From: Gehongia tenuis
GTDB taxonomy: Bacteria; Bacillota; Clostridia; Christensenellales; NSJ-53
Direction of reading: 5' to 3'
NCBI RefSeq assembly: GCF_014384795.1
Contig: NZ_JACRSR010000002.1
Location: forward strand, 1-64,000
DNA: 64,000 nucleotides
This document shows, one piece after another, positions 55,755-64,000 of the stretch (the first letter of the stretch is position 1; each line of letters opens with the position of its first letter). The notes under the pieces were generated by a model. It ran no database searches. It saw only the letters and a program-made list of their open reading frames with translations, and was not told where the DNA came from. A program made the translations under genes and the position numbers.

Positions 55755-55774
55755 TAGTATCTTTTTAGATACTA
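55755..55774. promoter_or_regulatory. Palindromic operator candidate upstream of the oxidoreductase gene
   Basis: Perfect 8-base inverted repeat TAGTATCT / AGATACTA with TTTT between. It lies 20 bases upstream of the -35, and AT-rich sites of this shape are used by HxlR/MarR-type regulators. The regulator would be encoded elsewhere. Confidence 0.45.
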
Positions 55775-55785
55775 ATAATGACAAA

Positions 55786-55816
55786 AAATGAGGAGCGCAG
55801 TGCTGCGCTCCTCATG
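55786..55816 (-). terminator. Terminator of the surface-protein gene
   Basis: ATGAGGAGCGCAG / CTGCGCTCCTCAT stem with loop of two bases and six T on the minus strand. Confidence 0.9.
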
Positions 55817-55824
55817 TGCAAAGT

Positions 55825-57624
55825 TTAGGCCAGCGGGTTATCGTCGTCATCGCCGTCTTCAATGGGGGGCTCCTCGGGTTTTGGCGGCTCGATGTCAATC
55901 ACATCGTCGTCAGCATAGAAGACCTGCTTGGGTTCGGGCGGAGTGGGCCGCACCACGGGTTCATCGTCCACGGACGGTTCATTCATATCCGCACCGCTAA
56001 GATCGGGCAGCGGCATGGTATCCTGCTGCTCCTCCCCGTCGTCCTCATAGTCATCGTCTTCATCATCGTAATAATCCTCGTCCTCATCCGGACGGGTCTC
56101 AGCGGTCATCCGCCGGCCGGTAGCGGCGCCTGCTGCCAGCTTCTTCTCCTTGCGGTCCTTCACATAGAGCACCACCAGTGCCACGGCGGTTGCGATGATG
56201 AGCACCACCACCACACCCAGGATGATGAGCAGGGTGTCGATACCGCCCACGGCTTTCTCCACTCCGGGCGTCGACGTAACAAGAAGGGGCGTGGGCGTAA
56301 CCAAAGCGCCCAGGGAAACCACGATGGGCATACCGGCAAAAACCTTCACCCCGCCGGTAGCGTCCTTCACCCTGGCCTCATAGCTCAAGGTGGTGGTCTC
56401 CGTGATATCCACGGTATCGTAGATCGTCTTATCACCGGGCTGCAGGTTGGTGATGGTTTCCACCAGCCGATTAGAGCCCGTTTCATAAATTTCCACGTTG
56501 CTGATGGCATCGCTGCCAAGATTGGTCACCGTAACTTGGACGCTCACCTTTTCCGGCTGCTCCAAATTCTCCACCGAGGCCTTCGCCGAAACCTGAATAT
56601 TTACATTGGAAGGAGTGGGCGAAGTGCCGTTCACCGTCACATTAACGGTGTTGCTGTTCTTGGAAACCGAATCTCCATTGGCGCTTCCCTTCACAGTTAC
56701 ACTCACCGAGCGCGATTCCTCAAGAAGCTCCTTATGGACGATGGATGCACTTTCACCGGGCGCAAGCGTACGGCCCCGGTCCCACACGGTACCTTTATCA
56801 TCGGTCACGGTGATGCCGCTGATCGTGCTGCCGCCGGTATTCTTGATGCTGCAGGTAAAAGTGACCGTGGTTCCTGAATCCACATCGGAATCGTCGGCGG
56901 AGAGATTGACCGTGAACTCGGTGCTCTTCACCTTGTAGGTTGTGGAATCAAGGGAATAGGTCTTACTGCCGCCGGAGCCATCGTAGGAATAGGTCACCTG
57001 GGGTTTGGAGGTGAAGTCTCCGTTCACGGTAATGGTTGCCGTGAAGGATTTGCTTCGTCCAATACCCAGTGCGTCCACACTGCCCACATTGCCGCCCGCC
57101 GCAGGATCGGAAACAGTCACATTATTCAGCGTAATGTTGCCCGTATTGGTGACCTTATAGGTGACCTGGAGCTTTTGACCCTTCGAGTAGCTCTGGTCGC
57201 TGCTGAGGCCGGACACATTGAGGGTCACCCCAGGCGCTGCCTGGAAGGTATCCTTCACCTGAACGGAGAAGGTCTCCGTGCCCTGTGAACCATCGGCCAT
57301 GGTGTACCTTACGGTATAGGTCTGACGCTCGCCGGGTTCAAAGCCCGCGGCAAAGTTCGTATCCGCGCTGCCGCCGGCAGAAATGGAGGCAATGCTGGCA
57401 TTGGCGCCGTTGCCGCTGATGGTCACATTGGTGATGGTGTCGCCGGTATTATTGCTGATCGTAGCGTAAACCACCACCGTATCCGGTTCAGGAATACCCT
57501 CCGGATCGGCATAGGCCGAAACGCTCACACCAGCCGCCTGCACCGGTTCGGCCACGAGGCCGAGACCACTCCAGGCCGTAAAGCAGATCGCAATCGCAAC
57601 GATCCATCCAAGGATCCGTTTCAT
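55825..57624 (-). CDS. Membrane-anchored repeat protein with COG1361-like beta domains
   Basis: About 599 residues. A signal peptide (KRILGWIVAIAICFTAWSGLGLVAEPVQA) is followed by four to five Ig/CARDB-like beta repeats, each with a TNTGN...NVTVSD or KNTGGSTISGITVTDD phrase (residues ~30-430). One membrane helix (LLIILGVVVVLIIATAVALVVLYV near 465-488) and a cytoplasmic tail of about 105 residues, rich in Asp/Glu and Pro, complete it. The family (COG1361/DUF11-like) is cell-surface. The ATG at 57624 is preferred because GGAAAGG is nine bases upstream; earlier ATGs are possible. A strongly acidic intracellular tail is unusual. Role unknown. Confidence 0.8.
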   Translation of the reverse strand: MKRILGWIVAIAICFTAWSGLGLVAEPVQAAGVSVSAYADPEGIPEPDTVVVYATISNNTGDTITNVTISGNGANASIASISAGGSADTNFAAGFEPGERQTYTVRYTMADGSQGTETFSVQVKDTFQAAPGVTLNVSGLSSDQSYSKGQKLQVTYKVTNTGNITLNNVTVSDPAAGGNVGSVDALGIGRSKSFTATITVNGDFTSKPQVTYSYDGSGGSKTYSLDSTTYKVKSTEFTVNLSADDSDVDSGTTVTFTCSIKNTGGSTISGITVTDDKGTVWDRGRTLAPGESASIVHKELLEESRSVSVTVKGSANGDSVSKNSNTVNVTVNGTSPTPSNVNIQVSAKASVENLEQPEKVSVQVTVTNLGSDAISNVEIYETGSNRLVETITNLQPGDKTIYDTVDITETTTLSYEARVKDATGGVKVFAGMPIVVSLGALVTPTPLLVTSTPGVEKAVGGIDTLLIILGVVVVLIIATAVALVVLYVKDRKEKKLAAGAATGRRMTAETRPDEDEDYYDDEDDDYEDDGEEQQDTMPLPDLSGADMNEPSVDDEPVVRPTPPEPKQVFYADDDVIDIEPPKPEEPPIEDGDDDDNPLA

Positions 57625-57733
57625 AGACTTCATCCTTTCCATACCTTTTCCAACATAGGAACCGCTTTTTTCATTGTAACCATGGGGCCAGGCACTGTCA
57701 ACCCAGTGTATGTCCAGGCCTTACGGAACATGT

Positions 57734-58906
57734 CTAAATACGGGCTACGCCGCTTTCCCGTGCTGCCTCCGCAACCGCCTTTGCAACCGCCGGCGCAACT
57801 CTGGGATCGAACGCTTCGGGCATGATGTTGTGAGGAGCAAGCTCATCGTCCGTCAACACGCCGGCGATGGCTTTGGCCGCCGCCATCTTCATCGCCTCAT
57901 TGATATCCGAAGCCCGAACATCGAGCGCGCCCCGGAAAATACCGGGAAAGGCCAGAACATTGTTGATCTGATTGGGAAAATCGCTGCGGCCCGTGCCCAC
58001 GATCTTTGCGCCGCCGGCCAGAGCCAACTCCGGCATGATCTCCGGCGTGGGATTGGCCATGGCCAGCACGATGGCATCCCTATTCATGCTCTCCACCATC
58101 TGCTGGGTGACGATGTTCGGCGCGGATACGCCGATAAAGACGTCTGCTCCCACCATAGCGTCAGCCAGTGTGCCCTTAATGTTCCGGGGATTGGTCCTTT
58201 GGGCCATCTCCTCCCGGGCGGAACCCATGTCCGGACGGCCCCGGTAGATGATACCTCCGATATCGCTCATCACCACGTCCTTCACACCGAGAGCCAGTAG
58301 AAGCTTGGTGATGGCCGTTCCCGCGGCTCCTGCGCCGCTGACAGCCACGCGTATACTCTTTATATCCTTATGAACCAGCCGAAGGGCGTTGAGCATCGCC
58401 GCGCCCACCACCACAGCGGTGCCGTGCTGGTCATCGTGGAAAATGGGAATATCGCAGACTTCCTTCAATTTTTGTTCGATCTCAAAGCAGCGGGGTGCGG
58501 CGATGTCCTCGAGATTCACGCCCCCAAAGCTGCCCGATATGAGCTGAACGGTACGCACGATCTCGTCCACATCCTTGCTTTTAATGCACAGCGGAAAGGC
58601 ATCCACGTCCGCAAAGGCCTTGAAGAGCACGCACTTACCCTCCATCACCGGCATGCCCGCCTCCGGGCCGATATCGCCAAGACCCAGAACGGCCGAACCG
58701 TCGGTGACCACCGCCACCAGATTCCAGCGCCGGGTCAGTTCAAAGCTTTTGTCGGGATCCTTTTGGATCTCAAGGCAGGGGGTGGCGACGCCCGGCGTAT
58801 AGGCTAAGGACAGCGCTTCCCGGCTGTCGGCAGGCACCCTGGGGCTGAGCTCAATCTTGCCTTTGGCATCGTAGTGCAGTTTCAGGCTTTCCTTGGCAAT
58901 ATCCAT
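57734..58906 (-). CDS. NAD(P)-dependent malic enzyme
   Basis: A 390-residue bacterial malic enzyme that converts malate to pyruvate and CO2 with reduction of NAD(P). YTPGVATPC near 36, the NAD(P) motif [10 protein letters not shown] near 190, and the active-site [10 protein letters not shown] near 157 are present. Short form of about 400 residues, without a C-terminal phosphotransacetylase extension. In an anaerobe it may also work in the reverse direction. AAGGAGGTCATCCT precedes ATG. TATAAT lies about 30 bases upstream. It is 71 bases after the RACo-like fusion gene. Confidence 0.93.
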   Translation of the reverse strand: MDIAKESLKLHYDAKGKIELSPRVPADSREALSLAYTPGVATPCLEIQKDPDKSFELTRRWNLVAVVTDGSAVLGLGDIGPEAGMPVMEGKCVLFKAFADVDAFPLCIKSKDVDEIVRTVQLISGSFGGVNLEDIAAPRCFEIEQKLKEVCDIPIFHDDQHGTAVVVGAAMLNALRLVHKDIKSIRVAVSGAGAAGTAITKLLLALGVKDVVMSDIGGIIYRGRPDMGSAREEMAQRTNPRNIKGTLADAMVGADVFIGVSAPNIVTQQMVESMNRDAIVLAMANPTPEIMPELALAGGAKIVGTGRSDFPNQINNVLAFPGIFRGALDVRASDINEAMKMAAAKAIAGVLTDDELAPHNIMPEAFDPRVAPAVAKAVAEAARESGVARI

Positions 58907-58977
58907 AGGATGACCTCCTTCATATCGTTCCTATGATTATATCATTGATAACGTAACTACGAAAAGCTTTTTTTGCC

Positions 58978-61155
58978 TCAGCAGCGTTTTAACGCCATAT
59001 GTTTCATAAAAACGTTCTGGAATCGGCTTTCTCCCGCCAATTCCACCGAACGGGTTCTTTGCTGGATGGTGCCGATTCGTGCCATCGCACTCCGGGATAA
59101 AAGGCACCTTTTGGCCCCCGCCGCCGAACCGTTGCCCACAAAGCGCACCTTTTGCTCCAGGGCCGCTGGAATAAGGCCGATTTCAGCGGCGCTTTTGGCA
59201 TTCAGTCTGCTGCCAAAGCCGCCGGCAAGCCACAGTGTCTCCACGTCCTCCGCCCGCATTCTCAACCGCTCCAACAACATCTCAATACCCGCACGAAGGG
59301 CCCCTTTGGCCAGCTGCAGCTGCCGCACATCCTTCTGTGTGAGGAAAACGCCGGCTGCAAGCTCGAAACGCTCTCCCGCCAGGCGACCCGATTCATCCAA
59401 CGCACCCGCTCTTTTTAGCGCAGCCAGTCCGTCCAGCGCACCCGACCCGCAGATGCCAATGGCCGCCTCCCGCTGAACCGTGTCAACCGTAAGTGCCCCG
59501 TTCCAGCCCACCGATACGATGGCGCCGGGAAGGGCGGCCATCCCCTGGGACAGCCCCGCGCCCTCAAAGGCCGGACCTGCCGCCGCCGCGCAAGCCACAA
59601 AGCCCGTTCCGTCGCCCAATACAATTTCGCCATTGGTGCCAAGGTCCACCAGCATGGACGGCTTTTGGGCTTCGTCCATGCCGCAGGCCACCATGCCCGC
59701 CGCAATGTCCGAGCCCACCATGCCGCCCACACCCGGCAACACGGTCACATATCTTCCAGGAAGGCCCACGGCCTTTCCTTCCATTTCAACGCCGTTCAAC
59801 AGCCGGGGACGGTAGGGTGCCTGGCCAAGAGACCGGCAAGGCAGGCCCAAAAGCAAATGGGTCATGGCCGTGTTCCCCGCCGCCACCGTGTGAACGATCC
59901 TGTTCAGCTTCAAATCCGCTTCAAAGCATACCTCTTCAGCCAAACGGACAATCTCTTGACGCACGGCGGCGGACAATGGTTCCAGGTCTCCTTCATTGGC
60001 ACGCTGTATGCGGCTCATCACGTCGGCGCCATATGTCCGCTGGGGATTGGAGCCGCCCCGTTTGGCCATTGTTTTCCCCGATTTCAGGTCCACGAGATAC
60101 ACGGCAAGGGTAGTGGTGCCCACATCTACGGCCAGGCCGTAGTGGGATGCCCCGGTACCTCGCTCCACTGCGCACCCGTTTCGAATGAGATACATCCCCT
60201 CTTCCTCGCGGGCCACCTCCAAGGCCACATTTAAAATACCCGGCGTCTTCTTCCAGCACACCGGCGGATCGATATCAGCTTCATCCATCCCGTCCTCCAT
60301 CAGCACTTCAGGCTCCCGATCCGGCTCCACCACCACCTTCGCCGTTTCGTTCACCTTCGCCGTGCAGGCAAGTCGCCAGCCCTCTGCCAGCTCTGCGGCC
60401 GAAAAAAACTTCCGATCCTCCAAAGAGGGCGGCAGTCCCCAGGCCTTTACCCGGCATTTGCCGCACCTCCCCATACCGCCGCAGTCCGCCGCCAGACGAA
60501 CGCCATGCCGCCGGAGAAGATTGAGGAGACTTTCACCCTTTTGTGCCGTGAGGGTTTCAATACGCCCCCCCGATATCAATTCCACCGGAACCCTGCGGTA
60601 GCCGCACGGCCGGTCACAGTCCTTGCAGGAATGCCGGCAGCCGCCCGTTCCGCCAAAACCCAGGATACCCGAGAGGCTCTTGCCCGGAGTAAGCATCAAT
60701 CCCTCGGTCAGGCCCACGCCTATCTCTTCAGTGCCCAGCAGACTGAGGATCGTTCTTTGCTGCTCCAGCGGGCAGTTGTCCCCCGGCACCAATACTTGGG
60801 AAGCCTCGTCCAAATAATCCATGAGGTCCTCATAGGCATCGGACAAAGCGAGGGAAGCGATATGGTCCACAATAAGCGCCCGCACATATTCCCCTTTCTC
60901 AAAGGCCTCCTCCATTTGATCGGTGCATTCCTCGCCCACGGTAAGCACGTAGGGCGCCACGCTTTGGCATTCCGCAAGCTCCTGCGGCAGCTCACCATGT
61001 CTCCAGCTTTCCGCCGTCAGCCGTTTATAGACAGCTGTGGGATGGATATATTTTGCCGCCTTGGCCAGTTCCGCTTCGATCAGCGGTCGGTGGCCTTCGC
61101 CCGCCAGGGCCTCCACACGGCCCGAATCCACACGAAACCGAAAATTTTTTCGCAT
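58978..61155 (-). CDS. MetH-activation-like domain fused to ferredoxin and RACo-type ASKHA ATPase
   Basis: A protein of about 725 residues with an unusual architecture. Residues 1-170 match a methionine-synthase activation-like domain: YVLTVGEECTDQ near 70, and CPLEQQ...IGVGLTEGLMLTPGKSLSGILG near 128-166. A CxxxCxxCxxxC block follows near 173-184. Residues 190-275 are a 2Fe-2S ferredoxin domain (CGGMGRCGKC near 225-234, fourth Cys near 264). The rest is the DUF4445 ASKHA ATPase region of corrinoid activators such as RACo and RamA (AVDVGTTTLAVYLVDL, GNTAMTHLLLG, DLGTNGEIVLG, WLAGGFGSRL). It lies divergent to metF-metH and so is probably their cobalamin reactivator. Start 61155 follows AAGGAG by eight bases. 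Confidence 0.82.
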   Translation of the reverse strand: MRKNFRFRVDSGRVEALAGEGHRPLIEAELAKAAKYIHPTAVYKRLTAESWRHGELPQELAECQSVAPYVLTVGEECTDQMEEAFEKGEYVRALIVDHIASLALSDAYEDLMDYLDEASQVLVPGDNCPLEQQRTILSLLGTEEIGVGLTEGLMLTPGKSLSGILGFGGTGGCRHSCKDCDRPCGYRRVPVELISGGRIETLTAQKGESLLNLLRRHGVRLAADCGGMGRCGKCRVKAWGLPPSLEDRKFFSAAELAEGWRLACTAKVNETAKVVVEPDREPEVLMEDGMDEADIDPPVCWKKTPGILNVALEVAREEEGMYLIRNGCAVERGTGASHYGLAVDVGTTTLAVYLVDLKSGKTMAKRGGSNPQRTYGADVMSRIQRANEGDLEPLSAAVRQEIVRLAEEVCFEADLKLNRIVHTVAAGNTAMTHLLLGLPCRSLGQAPYRPRLLNGVEMEGKAVGLPGRYVTVLPGVGGMVGSDIAAGMVACGMDEAQKPSMLVDLGTNGEIVLGDGTGFVACAAAAGPAFEGAGLSQGMAALPGAIVSVGWNGALTVDTVQREAAIGICGSGALDGLAALKRAGALDESGRLAGERFELAAGVFLTQKDVRQLQLAKGALRAGIEMLLERLRMRAEDVETLWLAGGFGSRLNAKSAAEIGLIPAALEQKVRFVGNGSAAGAKRCLLSRSAMARIGTIQQRTRSVELAGESRFQNVFMKHMALKRC

Positions 61156-61213
61156 TGCCATCTCTCCTTGCTATCAGAATACCAGCCCCAAGCCCTTTAA
61201 ACAAGGGATTTTC

Positions 61214-61242
61214 TTGTCCATAGACCCTGAACATGTTACAAT
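61214..61242 (+). promoter_or_regulatory. metF-metH promoter
   Basis: TTGTCC (61214-61219), 17-base spacer, TACAAT (61237-61242), 31 bases before metF. I saw no S-box (SAM) or cobalamin riboswitch in the short leader. Confidence 0.55.
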
Positions 61243-61272
61243 AAGCTATCCCATAAAGGCAGGTGCAAGTTT

Positions 61273-62145
61273 ATGTACATCAAAGATCTGTTGTCCATCC
61301 GTCCGGTGACCCTATCCTATGAGATCTTTCCTCCCAAGGGGCAGGCCAGCTGCGATTCCGTTCTCGCCACTGCCGAGCGGCTCAAGGCGGACGTTCCAGA
61401 TTTCATCAGTGTGACCTATGGAGCGGGCGGGTCCACCGCCAAAAATACGGTGGGCATCTGTGATTATATTCAAAATAATTTGGGGCTCACCGCCCTCGCC
61501 CATCTCACCTGCGTTTCAGCAACTCGTCCCTATATCGATGAGGTTATCCAAACCCTGGAGCAAAATAACATTAAAAACGTACTCGCGCTCCGCGGCGATC
61601 TTCCCGAAGGGATGGTGAGCCCGGAAGAATTCAAGTTTGCCCAGGAGCTCATCGCTTATATCAAGGAGCGTTCCTCCCTCTGCATCGGTGCCGCCTGCTA
61701 TCCCGAAGGCCATGTGGAGAGCCCCAGCAAGGATTACGAACTGGACTTTCTCAAAGAAAAGGTGGATCAGGGCTGCGATTTTCTGATCACCCAGATGTTT
61801 TTTGATAACGATGTACTCTACCGCTTCCTCTATCAGGCATCCTGCAAGGGTATTACGGTGCCGGTGATAGCGGGCGTGATGCCGGTTACCCATGTGAAGC
61901 AGATCAAACGCATCTGCTCCCTGTCCGGAACCGCCCTTACGCCCAAATTTAAGGCCATCGTGGACCGCTTCGGTGACAATCCCAAGGCCCTCATGCAGGC
62001 GGGCATCGCCTATGCCACCGAACAGATCGTGGATCTGGCCGCCAATGGCGTGAGGGGTATCCACATCTACACCATGAACCACAGCAACGTGGCCCATCAG
62101 ATCACGGAGAATCTGTCCCATATTTTGAAAGGTGATGAGGCATGA
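61273..62145 (+). CDS. metF: 5,10-methylenetetrahydrofolate reductase
   Basis: A 290-residue TIM-barrel flavoenzyme making 5-methyl-THF for methionine synthesis. SYEIFPPKG near 15, ISVTYGAGGSTAKNT near 45, ALRGDLPEG near 104 and ITQMFFDNDVLYRFL near 174 are typical. Normal length for the stand-alone MetF. An AGGTG ribosome-binding sequence precedes ATG. Its stop overlaps the start of metH (ATGA), so the two are translationally coupled. Confidence 0.94.
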   Translation: MYIKDLLSIRPVTLSYEIFPPKGQASCDSVLATAERLKADVPDFISVTYGAGGSTAKNTVGICDYIQNNLGLTALAHLTCVSATRPYIDEVIQTLEQNNIKNVLALRGDLPEGMVSPEEFKFAQELIAYIKERSSLCIGAACYPEGHVESPSKDYELDFLKEKVDQGCDFLITQMFFDNDVLYRFLYQASCKGITVPVIAGVMPVTHVKQIKRICSLSGTALTPKFKAIVDRFGDNPKALMQAGIAYATEQIVDLAANGVRGIHIYTMNHSNVAHQITENLSHILKGDEA

Positions 62146-64000
62146 CAGTTTTAGAACGGCTTACAAAGGAGCGTCTTTACTTTGACGGTGCCATGGGCAC
62201 CGAGCTGCAGCGGCTGGGACTCAGCCGGCGCATTCCGGAAAGCCTCAATCTGGAGCAGCCCGCACTTGTGGAGCGAATTCATCTCCACTATCTTGAAAGC
62301 GGCGCTCACATTGTAACTTCCAATACATTCGGGGCCAACCGTTACAAGCTGGAACCGGCGGGCCTTCGTCCGGAAGCGGTCATCCTGGCCGGAGTCGGTG
62401 CAGCCCGCCGGGCTATTGCAAAGCATGGCTCTGGTTATGTCGCCGTATCCCTGGGGCCCACCGGTAAAATGATGGAGCCTCTCGGCGAGTTATCCTTGGA
62501 GGATGCCTATGAGACCTACCGCCAGATGGCGGCCGCTGCCGACGAAGCCGCCGCCGATCTCATTTTGTTTGAAACCTTCAGCGATCTTACGGAGCTGAAA
62601 GCCGCGGTCCTGGCAGCCAAGGAAAATTCCAGGCTGCCCATCTTTACCACGCTGACCTTTGATGAGCAGGGTACGCTTCTCACCGGCGGAAGCATCGAGG
62701 CCGCCGTTTCCATGCTGGAAGGGCTGGGCGTCTCCGCCATCGGCTTCAACTGCGGCCTGGGCCCCCATCAGGTGGAGAAATTGATGCCGCGGATGCTTCA
62801 GGCGGCTTCTGTTCCCGTCATCGCCAATCCCAACGCTGGGCTTCCCCAGCTGGTGAACGGCGAAACCCGCTACGACGTAGGTCCCGGCGAATTCGCCAAG
62901 GCCATGTCCCGGATGGCGGCCATGGGGGTGTCCATCCTTGGCGGATGCTGCGGCACCACCCCCGAATATATCTCAGAGATGACGGGAGCCGTCAAAAATA
63001 TTCCCTTCGCGGCGCCCCGGCCCAAGCCTTATGCCTTTGTTTCCTCCGCCATCAAGGCGGTTCCTCTGGGGCCGGTGCCGGTGATCATCGGCGAGCGGAT
63101 CAATCCCACCGGCAAGAAACGCTTCAAACAGGCTCTTCGGGAGGGCAGCCTGGACTATCTTCTTTCGGAGGGGCTGGCGGAACAGGCGGCAGGTGCCCAT
63201 ATTCTTGACGTCAACGTGGGCCTGCCTGAGATCGACGAGGAAGCCATGATGGCCGCCGCCATCCAGACTTTACAGCATGGCCTGCGCACTCCATTGCAGA
63301 TCGACAGCTCCGATCCCGCCGTTTTGGAAAGGGCGGCCCGCATCTATTCCGGCAAGCCCCTCATCAATTCGGTAAACGGCAAGGCGGAGAGCATGGAAGC
63401 GGTCTTTCCAATAATCCAGCGTTATGGCGGCGCGGTGATTGGGCTCACCCTCGATGAGACAGGTATTCCGGGCACTCCGGAAGGACGCCTCGCCATCGCT
63501 CGGCGCATCGTGGAAAGAGCGGAGCGTCACGGCATCGCACCCAAGGATATCCTGATCGATCCTCTTACCCTCACCATCAGCTCCAACCAAAAGGAGGCTC
63601 TGACCACCCTTGAAAGCCTTGCGCTCATCAAAAGGGAGCTGGGCGTGGGCACGGTCCTTGGCGTATCCAATATCTCCTTCGGCCTTCCCAATCGGGAGAG
63701 CATCAACGCCGCCTTCTTGACGATGGCTCTGCAGCAAGGCCTTACAGCCGCTATCATCAATCCTCTCTCTCCCGCCATGATGGGCGCTTACTACGGAGCG
63801 CTGGCGCTGACGAACCAGGACCCCGACTGCCGCAGCTACATTGGCTTTGCGGCGCCCGCTGCGGAAAAACCCGCTGCTGCAAAGGATACCCTCTATGACA
63901 TTGTTCTTCAGGGCCGCAAGGAACGGGCCGCTGATCTGGCAAGGGAGCTTCTCGCCGTCAAGGCGCCCTTGGATGTGGTGCAGCAGGATATCATGCCCGC
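62142..64000 (+). CDS. metH: Cobalamin-dependent methionine synthase, N-terminal part (runs off window)
   Basis: The frame is open from ATG 62142 to the window end (619 full codons). Residues 1-285 are the homocysteine methyltransferase domain: FDGAMGTELQRLG near 14. Zinc Cys are in GFNCGLGP (~204) and GGCCGTTP (~269-270). Residues 300-560 are the pterin (methyl-THF) domain: PVIIGERINPTGKKRF near 308, LDVNVGLPEIDEEAM near 350 and LIDPLTLTISSNQ near 475. Near 590 a cobalamin cap-type segment starts (LYDIVLQGRKERAADLA). Whether an activation domain is present cannot be seen. Together with metF and the divergent activator it forms a methionine module. Confidence 0.93.
   Translation, partial: MTVLERLTKERLYFDGAMGTELQRLGLSRRIPESLNLEQPALVERIHLHYLESGAHIVTSNTFGANRYKLEPAGLRPEAVILAGVGAARRAIAKHGSGYVAVSLGPTGKMMEPLGELSLEDAYETYRQMAAAADEAAADLILFETFSDLTELKAAVLAAKENSRLPIFTTLTFDEQGTLLTGGSIEAAVSMLEGLGVSAIGFNCGLGPHQVEKLMPRMLQAASVPVIANPNAGLPQLVNGETRYDVGPGEFAKAMSRMAAMGVSILGGCCGTTPEYISEMTGAVKNIPFAAPRPKPYAFVSSAIKAVPLGPVPVIIGERINPTGKKRFKQALREGSLDYLLSEGLAEQAAGAHILDVNVGLPEIDEEAMMAAAIQTLQHGLRTPLQIDSSDPAVLERAARIYSGKPLINSVNGKAESMEAVFPIIQRYGGAVIGLTLDETGIPGTPEGRLAIARRIVERAERHGIAPKDILIDPLTLTISSNQKEALTTLESLALIKRELGVGTVLGVSNISFGLPNRESINAAFLTMALQQGLTAAIINPLSPAMMGAYYGALALTNQDPDCRSYIGFAAPAAEKPAAAKDTLYDIVLQGRKERAADLARELLAVKAPLDVVQQDIMP

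Noticed and set aside
61162-61272. S-box or cobalamin riboswitch before metF or the RACo-like gene
   Set aside because: The interval is only 111 bases and shows neither a conserved S-box core nor a B12 box.

Overview
The window reads as a chromosomal segment of an anaerobic, spore-forming Gram-positive bacterium of the Clostridia (Bacillota). The evidence is a 1166-residue pyruvate:ferredoxin oxidoreductase, the sporulation genes yabP and yabQ next to divIC and a yabR-like S1 gene, a T-box leader before ileS, lipoproteins without any outer-membrane genes, a CsoR/CopA copper operon, and the anaerobe-associated GGGtGRT/IscU-like pair. The genus cannot be fixed from sequence alone; Christensenellales-like Clostridia is a guess. 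There is no phage, insertion sequence or CRISPR array. Genes are dense, GC-rich and mostly on the minus strand, with many clear -35/-10 promoters and Rho-independent terminators.

Layout. 1-1.6 kb: tail of an oligopeptide/dipeptide ABC transporter ATPase, then an AGCS amino-acid:cation symporter. 1.6-6.9 kb: MgtC-family membrane protein and the carAB operon, whose leader looks like a transcription attenuator and whose CarA has lost the glutaminase Cys and His. 6.9-10.1 kb: a divergent unit of a Gfo/Idh/MocA oxidoreductase against a LacI-type regulator plus an unknown TIM-barrel-like protein, with several operators. 10.1-13 kb: copA-csoR copper operon; copA ends in a CopZ-like domain that has its own ribosome-binding site. 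13-17.2 kb: U32 peptidase, SDR, DUF4234 protein and an initiator tRNA. 17.2-19.8 kb: yabP-yabQ-divIC-S1 sporulation/division cluster and a Ppx/GppA protein. 19.8-23.6 kb: hisC, a decayed response-regulator fragment, the GGGtGRT pair and a PQ-loop protein. 23.6-31.6 kb: yigZ-tyrS, two RluA-type pseudouridine synthases, an rRNA methyltransferase and a long type-II ileS behind a T-box. 31.6-38.2 kb: tldE/tldD, rarA, a DUF362 protein, a HEPN-like/CBS protein and tag. 38.3-43.4 kb: nifJ, a TRIC-type channel and a glutamate-5-kinase-like protein. 43.5-48.5 kb: four MFS transporter paralogues in tandem. 48.6-58.9 kb: SIMPL lipoprotein, transketolase, phosphohexomutase, nitroreductase, DUF2461 protein, lipoprotein, NAD(P)-binding protein, a large repeat-containing membrane-anchored surface protein and malic enzyme. 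58.9-64 kb: a methionine-synthase module.

The strongest biology is at two places. At the right end, metF and a metH with homocysteine and pterin domains face a gene fusing a MetH-activation-like domain, a four-Cys cluster, a 2Fe-2S ferredoxin domain and a RACo-type ASKHA ATPase domain; this looks like an ATP-driven reactivator of the methionine synthase cobalamin. At the left, CarA lacks two residues of the amidotransferase triad, so the enzyme probably uses free ammonia. The CopA-CopZ arrangement, with an internal start that would also release free chaperone, is the third item worth testing.
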